The notes below the pieces were generated by a model. It saw only the letters and a list, made by a program, of their open reading frames with translations. It did not search any database and had not been told where the DNA came from. Below are positions 26,629-34,535 of a stretch of 41,869 nt of DNA, one piece after another. The DNA lies in assembly GCA_945859865.1 (NCBI GenBank), contig CAMAOY010000005.1, forward strand, positions 1-41,869, written 5' to 3'. The position numbers and the translations under genes are program-made. This stretch comes from Phenylobacterium deserti (GTDB lineage: Bacteria > Pseudomonadota > Alphaproteobacteria > Caulobacterales > Caulobacteraceae). Numbering within the stretch: position 1 is the first letter of the stretch; each line of letters starts with the position of its first letter.

Positions 26629-28026
26629 TCAGGTCCCGTACAGCCTGTCGAATGCCGGCGGCAGGCTGTCGGGCAGGCCGAGCAGCGGCCCCGAGGAGAG
26701 CAGCAGGACGACCTCGTCTCCCGACAGGGCGGACAGGGCCAGCTGCGCTTCAGCGGCGCTGGACACCGGACGGGCGTCCACCCCGGCCGCCCGGGTGCGG
26801 TCTACGATCTCGGCCAGGGTCGACTGGTTATGCCCACTGGCGCCGTGATCCGGCGGGGGCAGGATCAACACCCGCTCCACCCCCTCGAAGACCGTGTCGT
26901 ACCAGGACAGGGCATCCCGGGATCGCCAGGAAAAGGTATGCGGCTCGAAGACTACGACAAGCTTCCGGTCCGGGAAGTGAAGCCTGAGGGCGTCAATGGC
27001 TGAGCGGGCCTTCTCCCATGAAGAGCCAAAGCCCTCGATGACCGGGATCCGCGATGTGCGGGTCAGTCGGTCAAGCCGGCGCCGGATGCCCTCGAAGCTG
27101 GCAACGGCGCGGACCAGCCCCTCCCGCTCCACCAGGCCGGTCTCGAGCAGCAGGGCCGAGACGCCCACGATGTTCTCGATGTTGTGGGCGCCGAGGAGGC
27201 CCGTGGTCATGGGCGTGCAGGCGCCGTCGGGGGCGACCAGGTCGAAGCGGGTGACGTCGCCAAAGACCTCACCCTGCGCCCGCCAGCCGCCGAAATCGCC
27301 GCCGTACCAGACAATGCGCGCGCGGGTCTCGCCTGCGACCTCGCGCACCGCCGGATGGTCGCAGAGAACGGCAAGGCCATCCGACGCCAGGCCGCGCAGG
27401 AGTTCCCGGAACGGTGCCTCGTACTCGGCGAAGGTCGGGAAGACGTTGACGTGGTCGTGCACCAGCGAGGTCAGCAGTAGCCTCTGGGGGTGATAAAGGG
27501 CGAACTTGGACCGCCGGTCATCCGGCCCGACGATGTACTCGTCGCCCTCGAGGATCATCTCGGGCGAGGCGCCCCACCTCCCGGTCGCCGGCAGGGAGGG
27601 CGAGATAGCACCCACCAGCCAGCCAGCGTCGACCCCGCAGGACCTCAGGACATGGGCGGCCAGGGCCGCGCAGGTGGACTTGCCGAAGGAGCCGGCCACC
27701 ACGGTGTTGACCCGGTCCCGGGTCTGGTCGCCGACGAGTTCGGGGAAGTTGGTGACCCTGACGCCGCGATCCCGGGCGGCCCGGGCCTCGACATTGTCGT
27801 CGCCGCCAAGCTTGGCGCTGGCCCCCTGGACGAGCACGTCGAGGTCTGCGGGCAGGTTGGTGGCATCCAGGCGCCAGACAACCGGCAGACCCAGGCCCTC
27901 GACAAAGGTGGACATGGGCGGAAAGACATCCTGGTCGGAGCCGGAGACCTGATGGCCAGCGTCCTGCATCATCTGGGCGACGGCCGCCATGCCCGCGCCA
28001 GCGATTCCGGTGAAGTGGATCTTCAT
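26629..28026 (-). CDS. mpl: UDP-N-acetylmuramate:murein-peptide ligase, Mpl type
   Basis: Mpl joins recycled L-Ala-D-Glu-meso-DAP tripeptide to UDP-MurNAc in peptidoglycan recycling. The 465-residue Mur-ligase fold starts MKIHFTGIAGAGMAAVAQMM (UDP-binding Rossmann part). YIVGPDDRRSKFALYHPQRLLL and DHVNVFPTFAEYEAPF are Mpl-like rather than MurC-like, and the C-terminal domain shows FEPHTFSWRSR and LPPPDHG. The phosphate loop is unusual: AGSFGKST (111-118) replaces the normal GTHGKTT, with serine for the first threonine after lysine. A perfect CtrA-type box lies 26 bases before its ATG. The protein may be Mpl or a close unassigned Mur ligase. Confidence 0.8.
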   Translation of the reverse strand: MKIHFTGIAGAGMAAVAQMMQDAGHQVSGSDQDVFPPMSTFVEGLGLPVVWRLDATNLPADLDVLVQGASAKLGGDDNVEARAARDRGVRVTNFPELVGDQTRDRVNTVVAGSFGKSTCAALAAHVLRSCGVDAGWLVGAISPSLPATGRWGASPEMILEGDEYIVGPDDRRSKFALYHPQRLLLTSLVHDHVNVFPTFAEYEAPFRELLRGLASDGLAVLCDHPAVREVAGETRARIVWYGGDFGGWRAQGEVFGDVTRFDLVAPDGACTPMTTGLLGAHNIENIVGVSALLLETGLVEREGLVRAVASFEGIRRRLDRLTRTSRIPVIEGFGSSWEKARSAIDALRLHFPDRKLVVVFEPHTFSWRSRDALSWYDTVFEGVERVLILPPPDHGASGHNQSTLAEIVDRTRAAGVDARPVSSAAEAQLALSALSGDEVVLLLSSGPLLGLPDSLPPAFDRLYGT

Positions 28027-28051
28027 GGCCCCCTTCCTGAAGTCCGCGCCC

Positions 28052-28070
28052 TTAATGTCGGATTAACCAT
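28052..28070. promoter_or_regulatory. Perfect CtrA-type box with TTAACCAT half site
   Basis: TTAA (28052-28055), seven bases, then TTAA (28063-28066) matches the CtrA consensus exactly, and its right half extends to TTAACCAT (28063-28070), a motif known from CtrA-dependent promoters in Caulobacter. It lies 26 bases upstream of mpl (minus strand) and 147 bases before the DUF7064-like gene (plus strand). Which direction it controls is unclear. Confidence 0.65.
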
Positions 28071-28123
28071 ACCCGGCCAGGCTTTCATCGTCTTCCCTGA
28101 AGACATCCACCATCATCACCTCG

Positions 28124-28150
28124 CGCCCGGCTCTGGCCGGGCGTTCTTTT
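28124..28150 (+). terminator. Orphan Rho-independent terminator
   Basis: The stem CGCCCGGC/GCCGGGCG (28124-28131 with 28136-28143, loop TCTG) is followed by TTCTTTT. It uses the same stem as the rpmG terminator. No plus-strand gene precedes it; the nearest plus-strand signal is the CtrA box at 28052. It may end a short RNA or attenuate the downstream gene. Confidence 0.7.
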
Positions 28151-28216
28151 CTCCGGCCTTTGAGAGTCCCGGCAGAGGTGCTGTAGTGCGCGAAGTAACG
28201 CAGGGAGGACAACGCC

Positions 28217-29257
28217 ATGGCCAGGGCCGCAGCCGGCTTCAAGACCCGCCTGGAGCCGCAGGACGAGTTCCCGCACGATCCAGGGGCCTTCAAGAACTAC
28301 AACGAGAGCATGTATTTCAACGTGTTCGACCCGGCCCGGAAGGCGGGCGGCTGGTTCCGGATCGGTAACCGGCCCAACGAGCACTACGCCGAGATGACGG
28401 TCTGCCTCTACCTGCCGGACGGCCGGGTGGCCTTCATGTTTGGCCGCCCAACCATCGAAGCGAACACCGAGATGAACGCCGGCGGCCTGAAGGTCGAGGT
28501 GGTCGAGCCGTTCAAGCGCCTGCGGGTCACTTATTCCGGCAAGGCCCTGCTCCTCGCCAGGCCGCACGAGATGGCCGACCCCAAGCGCGCCTTCCGGGAG
28601 AACCCTTCCCTGCCCTGCACGGTGGAACTGGACTACGAGGGCGTCTCGCCCATGTACGGTGGCGAGACCGTGCGCGAGGACGGGACTCCGATCGAGATCG
28701 ACCCCGAGAAGTCCTTCGCCAAGGCCCACTATGAGCAGCACTGCGCCGCAAGGGGCCGGTTCATCATTGGCGACGAGAGCTTCGAGATCGATGGCCATGG
28801 ACTGAGGGACAAGTCCTGGGGCCCCCGCCACTGGCAGGCCATCGACTGGTACCGCTGGTGCCCAATGAACTTCGGCCGCGACTTCGGCATGATGCTGTCC
28901 GTCATCGGCGACGGAAAGGGCGGCGCCCGGCAGGGCGGCATGGTCTTCCGCGACGGGATCTACGACCTGATCTCCGAGTGCCGGATCGAGAGCGACTGGG
29001 ACGAGCACGGCTACCAGACCCACCTGCGGGCCGAGGTGACCACCGAGGGCGGCAAGTCCTATTCCGTCACGGGCCGGGTCCTGTCCCTGATCCCCCTGAG
29101 GAACCGTCGGACCACCCCTGAGGGCGTCGAGCTCCAGACCCGGATCACCGAGGGCATGACCGAGTTCCGGTGCGGCGACCTGGTGGGCTATGGCCTGTCC
29201 GAATACCTGGACCAGATCCTCGACGGACAACCCAACGGCAAGGCTGCCGGCTACTGA
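28217..29257 (+). CDS. DUF7064/CrtC-like lipocalin-fold protein
   Basis: This 346-residue protein has no signal peptide. Stretches such as NESMYFNVFDPARKAGGWFRIG, a central EQHCAARGRFIIG and the hallmark GHGLRDKSWGPRHWQAIDWYRW resemble the DUF7064/DUF7065 family, related to the hydroxyneurosporene hydratase (CrtC)/AttH double-lipocalin fold. Members are common near fatty-acid and steroid catabolic genes in Actinobacteria and Alphaproteobacteria; a biochemical role is not known to me. GGGAGGA just before the ATG supports the start. A tRNA gene follows 69 bases downstream. Confidence 0.7.
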   Translation: MARAAAGFKTRLEPQDEFPHDPGAFKNYNESMYFNVFDPARKAGGWFRIGNRPNEHYAEMTVCLYLPDGRVAFMFGRPTIEANTEMNAGGLKVEVVEPFKRLRVTYSGKALLLARPHEMADPKRAFRENPSLPCTVELDYEGVSPMYGGETVREDGTPIEIDPEKSFAKAHYEQHCAARGRFIIGDESFEIDGHGLRDKSWGPRHWQAIDWYRWCPMNFGRDFGMMLSVIGDGKGGARQGGMVFRDGIYDLISECRIESDWDEHGYQTHLRAEVTTEGGKSYSVTGRVLSLIPLRNRRTTPEGVELQTRITEGMTEFRCGDLVGYGLSEYLDQILDGQPNGKAAGY

Positions 29258-29279
29258 GGCACCCGGGAGACGGACGCGC

Positions 29280-29308
29280 TTGCGCACCCGTTCGGCGCGG
29301 TCTATAGC
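29280..29308 (+). promoter_or_regulatory. Candidate promoter of tRNA-Asn
   Basis: TTGCGC (29280-29285), a 17-base spacer and TATAGC (29303-29308) form a good housekeeping-type promoter. The -10 lies 18 bases before the mature tRNA 5' end. Confidence 0.6.
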
Positions 29309-29326
29309 CCCGGTCCTTCCAGGTGA

Positions 29327-29402
29327 TCCCCGATAGCTCAGCTGGTAGAGCAGTCGGCTGTTAACCGACTTGTCGCAGGTTCGAGTCCTGCTCGGGGAGC
29401 CA
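29327..29402 (+). tRNA. tRNA-Asn (anticodon GTT)
   Basis: The 76-base cloverleaf is complete. The acceptor stem TCCCCGA pairs with TCGGGGA (29392-29398), followed by discriminator G and an encoded CCA (29400-29402). The anticodon stem GTCGG/CCGAC encloses the loop CTGTTAA with anticodon GTT at 29360-29362. The D-loop (AGCTCAGCTGGTAGAGC) and the T-arm (GGTTCGAGTCC) are standard. Confidence 0.97.
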
Positions 29403-29451
29403 TCCTCTTCCGCAGCTTCCCGCCCTCCGGGCGGCAGTGTCAGGGAGCACC

Positions 29452-30192
29452 ATGGAAGTTTTCTACGATCGTCTCGCCGACTGGTGGCCCGTGATCTCCC
29501 CCGTCTCCGACTACAGCGGAGAGTGCGCGGAGATTCGTCGCGTCCTGAAGGCCCGCCGACCCCATGCACGGTCCCTGCTGGAGCTGGGCAGCGGCGGCGG
29601 GCATGTGGCCTTCCACCTGAAGGCGGACTTCGACTGCACCCTGACCGACCTCAGCCCCGCCATGCTGGAGGTCTCCAGGCGCCTGAACCCTGGCTGCCTC
29701 CACATCCAGGGCGACATGCGCACCCTGGACCTCGACCGACACTTCGACATCGTCCTGGCCCACGACGCTATCGCTTACATGACCTCGGAGGCCGACCTGC
29801 GGGCCGCCTTCGCCACCGCCCATCGCCACCTCGCCCCCGGCGGGCTGGCCCTTTTCGTTCCCGACGAGGTCCTTGAGACCTTCGAGCTCGGCGACTCCGA
29901 TCTCTCTCTCTTTGGCGGCGAAACGCCGGACGGGCGGTCCGCCCGGGCCATGGAGTGGTGCGGTGAGCTGGCGGCGGATGGGACCACGACCGTCCACTAC
30001 GCCTTTCTCCTGAAGGACGCGGACGGCCAGGTGACCACCGCCGGCGAGACCCATCACGTCGGCGTCTTCGCCCGCGCCGACTGGGAGCGCTGGCTGGCGG
30101 CCGAGGGATTCGCGGTGGAGACCGTGGAAGAGCAGACGGACGAGGACCGAACGCCGCGTTTCCTCTTCCTTGGGACCCGGACAGAGGCCTGA
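29452..30192 (+). CDS. Class I SAM-dependent methyltransferase
   Basis: This 246-residue protein has the Rossmann methyltransferase motif I LLELGSGGGHVAFHL, motif II-like CTLTDLSPAMLEVSRR, GDMRTLDL, and motif IV FDIVLAHDAIAYM. Substrate-binding additions include FELGDSDLSLFGG and a beta-sheet C-terminus. The substrate is not apparent; proteins of this form (methyltransferase types 11/25) act on small molecules. I prefer ATG 29452 with AGGGAG at 29442-29447 over the in-frame GTG at 29437. It stands alone after tRNA-Asn. Confidence 0.88.
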   Translation: MEVFYDRLADWWPVISPVSDYSGECAEIRRVLKARRPHARSLLELGSGGGHVAFHLKADFDCTLTDLSPAMLEVSRRLNPGCLHIQGDMRTLDLDRHFDIVLAHDAIAYMTSEADLRAAFATAHRHLAPGGLALFVPDEVLETFELGDSDLSLFGGETPDGRSARAMEWCGELAADGTTTVHYAFLLKDADGQVTTAGETHHVGVFARADWERWLAAEGFAVETVEEQTDEDRTPRFLFLGTRTEA

Positions 30193-30285
30193 CCCCGAGG
30201 GGCCGACCCGCAAGGGTTTGGTGGTCGAGGCGACATCCGCTCTAATGGTATTGAGCCGTGAAATGCGCCTGGAGTTCCCGATCCC

Positions 30286-31086
30286 ATGCCCTGGACCTCA
30301 GTCTTCGACGGTGATGCTCCCGAGCGGGTGAACCGCTGGCTGGCGCACAGGGGCGTCTGTTCCCGTCGGGAGGCCGAGGCGCTGATCGCGGCGGGACGGG
30401 TGCGGATCGATGGCGAGACGGTCCAGGATCCCGGCCGCAAAATCCTCCCCGGACAGACCCTGGAAGTGCAGGACGGAGACGACGCCGAACAGGCGGTGAC
30501 CGTCCTCGTGCACAAGCCGCCCGGCCTGGTCAGCGCCCACCCGGAGCCCGGACAGGCCGAGGCCCGCAGCCTCCTCACTTCAGAGCGCGCCGAGGGCGGC
30601 GCCCCCCCTCCCCCCGACGACCTCAGTCTGCCCCCGGCCGGCCGGCTGGACCGGGAGTCTCGTGGCCTTCTCGTCCTCACCTCAGACGGGGTGGTAGCCC
30701 GGGCCCTCATCTCGCCGGCCTCGACGTTGAAGAAGGAATACCAGGTGCGGGTCGCCGGCGGCCTGACGCCCGAGCAGATCGCCCGGCTCCGCCACGGCCT
30801 GTACCTGGACGGCCGGCCCCTGAAGTCCGCCGGGGTCTTCCGCAAGGGCGAGGACCGGCTGCGCATTGTCCTCACCGAGGGCCGGAACCGGCAGATCCGG
30901 CGGATGTGCGAGATGGTCGGCCTGCGGGTCACGGACCTGCAGAGGAGCCGGATCGGCCCGCTGTCGCTCGACGGCCTGCCCGAAGGCCGCTGGCGCTTCC
31001 TGACGGCGGCGGAGAGGCGTGACCTCCTGGCGGCGGACCTCCCTTCCCAAAGCCTGGGATCAGGCCCATATCCGGAAGAAGACTGA
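30286..31086 (+). CDS. RsuA/RluB/RluF-family rRNA pseudouridine synthase
   Basis: This 266-residue enzyme converts uridine to pseudouridine in rRNA. It has an N-terminal S4 RNA-binding domain (ERVNRWLAHRGVCSRREAEALI), then the catalytic domain with D122 in AGRLDRESRGLLVLTSDG, KKEYQVRV and the C-terminal LTEGRNRQIRRMCEMVGLRVTDL. The last part is most like RluF (23S U2604) among the E. coli enzymes, but the target site should not be assumed. A proline-rich insertion lies before the catalytic loop (about residues 100-117). The efflux adaptor gene begins 14 bases after its stop. Confidence 0.92.
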   Translation: MPWTSVFDGDAPERVNRWLAHRGVCSRREAEALIAAGRVRIDGETVQDPGRKILPGQTLEVQDGDDAEQAVTVLVHKPPGLVSAHPEPGQAEARSLLTSERAEGGAPPPPDDLSLPPAGRLDRESRGLLVLTSDGVVARALISPASTLKKEYQVRVAGGLTPEQIARLRHGLYLDGRPLKSAGVFRKGEDRLRIVLTEGRNRQIRRMCEMVGLRVTDLQRSRIGPLSLDGLPEGRWRFLTAAERRDLLAADLPSQSLGSGPYPEED

Positions 31087-31099
31087 CAGGGACGGCGCA

Positions 31100-32587
31100 A
31101 TGAATTCGAAATCCCGGCCGGACTGGCGACGGCGCGGACTCCTCGCCCTCGTGGCCCTCGCCCTCCTCGGCCTCATCGGCTTCGGCGTGCGCAGCTGCCG
31201 CTCCGAGCCCGAGGCCCCACCCTATCGGACTGGGCAGGTCGAACGGGGCTCCCTTGTCCAGACCGTTTCGGCGTCCGGGGTCGTAGAAGCCCTGGTCACG
31301 ATCGAGGTCGGCTCGCAGATCTCGGGTCAGATCATGTCGATCTCGGCGGACTTCAATGACCGGGTGAAGGCGGGCCAGGTACTGGCGGAGCTCGATCCCC
31401 AGACCTACCAGTCCCGGCTACGCCTCGGGCAGGCGGACGTCGCCGCCGGCGAGGCCACCGTGAAGCAGGCCGAGGCCCAGGCTCAACAGGCCCGGCAAGA
31501 CCTCGCCCGCAGGCGCTCCCTGGCGTCCCAGGGGTACTATTCCGCCGCCGCCCTCGAAGCCGCGGAATCCCAGGCGCGAACCACCTCCGCTGCACTGGAA
31601 GTGGCCAGGGCTCGGGTCCAGCAAAGCCGCGCCAGCCTGAGTACCACGCAGGTGGACCTGTCGCGGACGCGCATCATCTCGCCGATCGACGGGATCGTCG
31701 TCCTGCGGGCCATCGAGCCCGGCCAGACCGTCGCCGCCAGTTTCCAGGCACCCGTGCTGTTCCGCATCGCCCGGGATTTCGACCGGGTGAAGGTCAAGAT
31801 CTCCGTCGACGAGGCCGACATCGGTGGGGTGAAGGAGGGCCAGGCGGTGACCTTCTCGGTGGACGCCTTCCCGGACCAGGTGTTCGACGGCGTCGTCACC
31901 CAGGTCCGCAAACAGCCCGTCATGGAACAGAACGTCGTCGCCTACACGGTCATGGCTGAGGCGCAGAACACGGGCGGTCGCCTCTTGCCGGGCATGACGG
32001 CGAACGCGGACATCGTGATCCAGCGCCGGGACGGCGTGCTCAAGGTCCCTGTGGCCGCCCTGCGGTGGACGCCGCCGGCCGAGGTCCAGGCCGCGCCCCG
32101 CGGGCCGCCCGGCACGCCGATCCGCAACGACTCGGGGCCCGCCTATCCGGGCTCGGTCCCGGTGCAGAAGGTGGTCGGCCAGCTTGGGCTCGACCCCAAG
32201 CAGAAGAAGACCTGGTTGGACATTCAGGCGGACCTCCGCGTCCAGGCGACCGCCGCTGCGGGATCGGGCACAGACCGGGAGGCAAGCCGCAAGGCCGTCG
32301 CCGGCGCCGTGGAACGCAGCCTTGCCCGGCTTGATGCGGCACTCACCCCTGCACAGAAGGCACGGCTGAAGATCCTCCGGCCCCTGGCCTTCGACGTCGG
32401 CCCAGACGCCGGGGGCCTTGTCGCCGGCGTGGTCTACCGGCAAACCGCCGAGGGTCCGCAGCCGGTGGTCCTGAGCGTCGGGACCAGCGACGGGTCGATG
32501 ACCGAGGTGAAGGGTCCGCTCAAGCCGGGCGAGGCGCTGATCCTGGGCGGCGGCCCCAAGCCCAAGATGCGCGTCGACGTGGGCTGA
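31100..32587 (+). CDS. MacA-like periplasmic adaptor with LTxxQ insertion
   Basis: Adaptor subunit of a MacAB-type tripartite efflux pump. The 495-residue product has an uncleaved N-terminal membrane anchor (about 12-32), a barrel-sandwich half (SASGVVEALVTIEVGSQISG), a long alpha-hairpin (about 95-185, alanine/glutamine-rich), the second lipoyl half (DLSRTRIISPIDGIVVLRAIEPG) and a beta-barrel ending in PGMTANADIVI. After VPVAALRW (W323) come about 110 extra residues before the final strands resume (GGLVAGVVYRQ). The insert holds LDPKQ (364-368) and LTPAQ (415-419), like the paired LTxxQ motifs of Spy/CpxP. ATG 31100 is chosen; a longer open frame overlaps the previous gene. Confidence 0.9.
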   Translation: MNSKSRPDWRRRGLLALVALALLGLIGFGVRSCRSEPEAPPYRTGQVERGSLVQTVSASGVVEALVTIEVGSQISGQIMSISADFNDRVKAGQVLAELDPQTYQSRLRLGQADVAAGEATVKQAEAQAQQARQDLARRRSLASQGYYSAAALEAAESQARTTSAALEVARARVQQSRASLSTTQVDLSRTRIISPIDGIVVLRAIEPGQTVAASFQAPVLFRIARDFDRVKVKISVDEADIGGVKEGQAVTFSVDAFPDQVFDGVVTQVRKQPVMEQNVVAYTVMAEAQNTGGRLLPGMTANADIVIQRRDGVLKVPVAALRWTPPAEVQAAPRGPPGTPIRNDSGPAYPGSVPVQKVVGQLGLDPKQKKTWLDIQADLRVQATAAAGSGTDREASRKAVAGAVERSLARLDAALTPAQKARLKILRPLAFDVGPDAGGLVAGVVYRQTAEGPQPVVLSVGTSDGSMTEVKGPLKPGEALILGGGPKPKMRVDVG

Positions 32588-32593
32588 CCGGAC

Positions 32594-33283
32594 ATGGCCG
32601 AGCCCGCGATGATCCAGATCGAGGATCTGACCAAGACCTACGTCATGGGCGAGGAGATCGTCACGGCCCTCGACGGAGTCAGCCTGTCGATCTTCCGCGG
32701 CGAAATCATCGCGATCATCGGGCCCTCCGGATCGGGAAAGTCGACCCTGATGAACATCCTTGGCGGGCTCGATCGGCCTAGCCGGGGCGGCTACCGGTTC
32801 GAGGGCGATGGTGTCGCCCACTTCTCGGATGACCAGCTGGCGGACTTCCGGAACCGAAGGATTGGCTTTGTCTTCCAGTCCTTCCAGCTGCTTCCCCGCC
32901 TCTCGGCCCTGCAGAATGTCGAACTCCCGATGGTCTATTCCGGGGCGGCGCCCCGGGCCCGCAGGGAGAGAGCGGCAGAACTCCTGGAGCGGGTCGGCCT
33001 GGGCTCGCGCATGGGGCACCGGCCCAACCAGCTTTCAGGCGGCCAACAGCAGCGGGTCGCCATCGCCCGGTCCCTGGCGAACCAGCCAGACCTCCTGCTC
33101 GCGGATGAGCCCACGGGGGCCCTCGACAGCGCGACCGGGATCGAAGTGCTGGCGCTCTTCCAGAAGCTCAACAAAGAGGGCCTGACGGTCGTCCTCGTCA
33201 CCCACGACCGGGGCGTCGCCGACGCCGCCCGCAGGCGCATCGCCTTCCGGGACGGACGGGTGACAGAGGACGTTCAGTTGTGA
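32594..33283 (+). CDS. MacB-type ABC transporter ATP-binding protein
   Basis: This 229-residue LolD/MacB-class ATPase has Walker A GPSGSGKST (43-51), Q-loop Q95, signature LSGGQQQR (147-154), Walker B LLLADEPTGAL (167-177) and switch H204 in THDRG. It drives the mechanotransmission cycle of the permease encoded next; unlike E. coli MacB, the two domains are separate proteins. It starts six bases after the adaptor gene and its stop overlaps the permease start (GTGA). Confidence 0.95.
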   Translation: MAEPAMIQIEDLTKTYVMGEEIVTALDGVSLSIFRGEIIAIIGPSGSGKSTLMNILGGLDRPSRGGYRFEGDGVAHFSDDQLADFRNRRIGFVFQSFQLLPRLSALQNVELPMVYSGAAPRARRERAAELLERVGLGSRMGHRPNQLSGGQQQRVAIARSLANQPDLLLADEPTGALDSATGIEVLALFQKLNKEGLTVVLVTHDRGVADAARRRIAFRDGRVTEDVQL

Positions 33284-34521
33284 GCGGCGCCTCCCCCACA
33301 GAGATCGTCCGCTTCGCCGCCGGCGCCATCATCGCCCACCCCCTGCGCTCGGGCCTGACCTCCCTCGGCGTGGTCATCGGCGTCGCCGCCGTGGTCATGA
33401 TGACCTCCATCGGCCTGGGCGCGCAGAAGCGGGTGACCGACACGATTTCTGGCCTTGGCTCGAACCTGATCATCGTCAGCCCCCTCCAGCCCCGGACGGC
33501 CGGCGGGGTCATGGGCGGGGCCGGAGCGGGCCAGAGCCTTACCGACGCCGATACAGAAGTGATCCGCCGACAGGTCGAAGGGGCCGTAGCGGTTGCGCCT
33601 TCGGTCACCGGAATGGCCCAGGTCACAGCCGACGGCGCCAACTGGAACACCTCGATCGTCGGCGTATCCCCCGAATACCTCGAGGCGCGGGACCTGACCG
33701 TCGCCTCGGGCCGCATGTTCGAAGAAAGGGATGCCCGGCAAGGGCGCAAGGTCGCCGTCCTCGGCCCCACTGTGGTCACTCAGCTCTGGGGCGACGCGGA
33801 CCCAATCGGCAAGCGGATCCGGATCCGCGGTGCCCCCTTCGAGGTGATCGGCGTCCTGGGGTCAAAGGGCCAGTCCAGTTTCGGCCGCGACCAGGACGAC
33901 CTGATCCTGAGCCCACTCGAGACAGTGCGCTCGCGGATCATTGGCCGACGGATCAAGGCCGACAGCGTCCAGACCATCTACGTCAAGGCGGTCTCCGAGG
34001 AGGAATTGGCCTCCGTCCAGGAGGACATCGACAGCACCCTGCGCGCCGAACACAAGATCCAGGCGGGCGACGACGACGACTTCCAGACCCAGAACCTGGC
34101 CTCCATCCTGGAAGCGTCCAAGGCGGCCATCGGGGCCTTCACCGTCCTGCTGGCCGCCATTGCCGGCGTGTCTCTCGTCGTGGGCGGCGTGGGGATCATG
34201 AATATCATGCTGGTGGCGGTGACCGAGCGGACCCGGGAGATTGGCCTGAGGATGGCCCTCGGCGCCCGGCGCAAGGACGTCCTGGCGCAGTTCGCCCTGG
34301 AGGCTGTGGTCCTGTCTCTCTTCGGCGGGCTCATCGGGCTTGCGATCGGCCTGCTCGGTGCCGCCGGCATCGCGGCGATCGGCGACTGGCCCTTCGCCCT
34401 GCCCACCTGGGCGATACCCGTCGCCCTTGGCTTCTCAAGTCTGGTCGGGCTGGTCTTCGGTGCCTATCCTGCCTGGCGCGCCGCCCGCCTCGACCCCATC
34501 GAGGCCCTCAGGCGCGAGTAG
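33280..34521 (+). CDS. MacB-type ABC transporter permease (FtsX/MacB_PCD)
   Basis: This 413-residue membrane subunit has one N-terminal transmembrane helix (HPLRSGLTSLGVVIGVAAVVMM), a large periplasmic domain (about 50-270), and three C-terminal helices of the FtsX fold with ERTREIGLRMALGARRKDVLAQF between the first two. It ends in ARLDPIEALRRE, the family signature. The GTG start overlaps the ATPase stop. With the adaptor and ATPase it forms a complete inner-membrane and periplasmic half of an export pump for peptides, lipids or drugs. An outer-membrane TolC-like partner is not in the window. Confidence 0.94.
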   Translation: MSGASPTEIVRFAAGAIIAHPLRSGLTSLGVVIGVAAVVMMTSIGLGAQKRVTDTISGLGSNLIIVSPLQPRTAGGVMGGAGAGQSLTDADTEVIRRQVEGAVAVAPSVTGMAQVTADGANWNTSIVGVSPEYLEARDLTVASGRMFEERDARQGRKVAVLGPTVVTQLWGDADPIGKRIRIRGAPFEVIGVLGSKGQSSFGRDQDDLILSPLETVRSRIIGRRIKADSVQTIYVKAVSEEELASVQEDIDSTLRAEHKIQAGDDDDFQTQNLASILEASKAAIGAFTVLLAAIAGVSLVVGGVGIMNIMLVAVTERTREIGLRMALGARRKDVLAQFALEAVVLSLFGGLIGLAIGLLGAAGIAAIGDWPFALPTWAIPVALGFSSLVGLVFGAYPAWRAARLDPIEALRRE

Positions 34522-34535
34522 CCCCGGATCCGAAC

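Noticed and set aside
28087-28150. ATC-CAC-CAT-CAT-CAC, four consecutive histidine codons before a terminator, like a his-operon leader peptide.
   Set aside because: There is no ATG, GTG or TTG start in that frame between the end of mpl and the histidine codons, and the downstream gene is not a histidine gene.
29420-29434. CCGCCC-TCC-GGGCGG hairpin after tRNA-Asn as a terminator.
   Set aside because: It has no T-run and only a three-base loop, so it could not be supported as a Rho-independent terminator.
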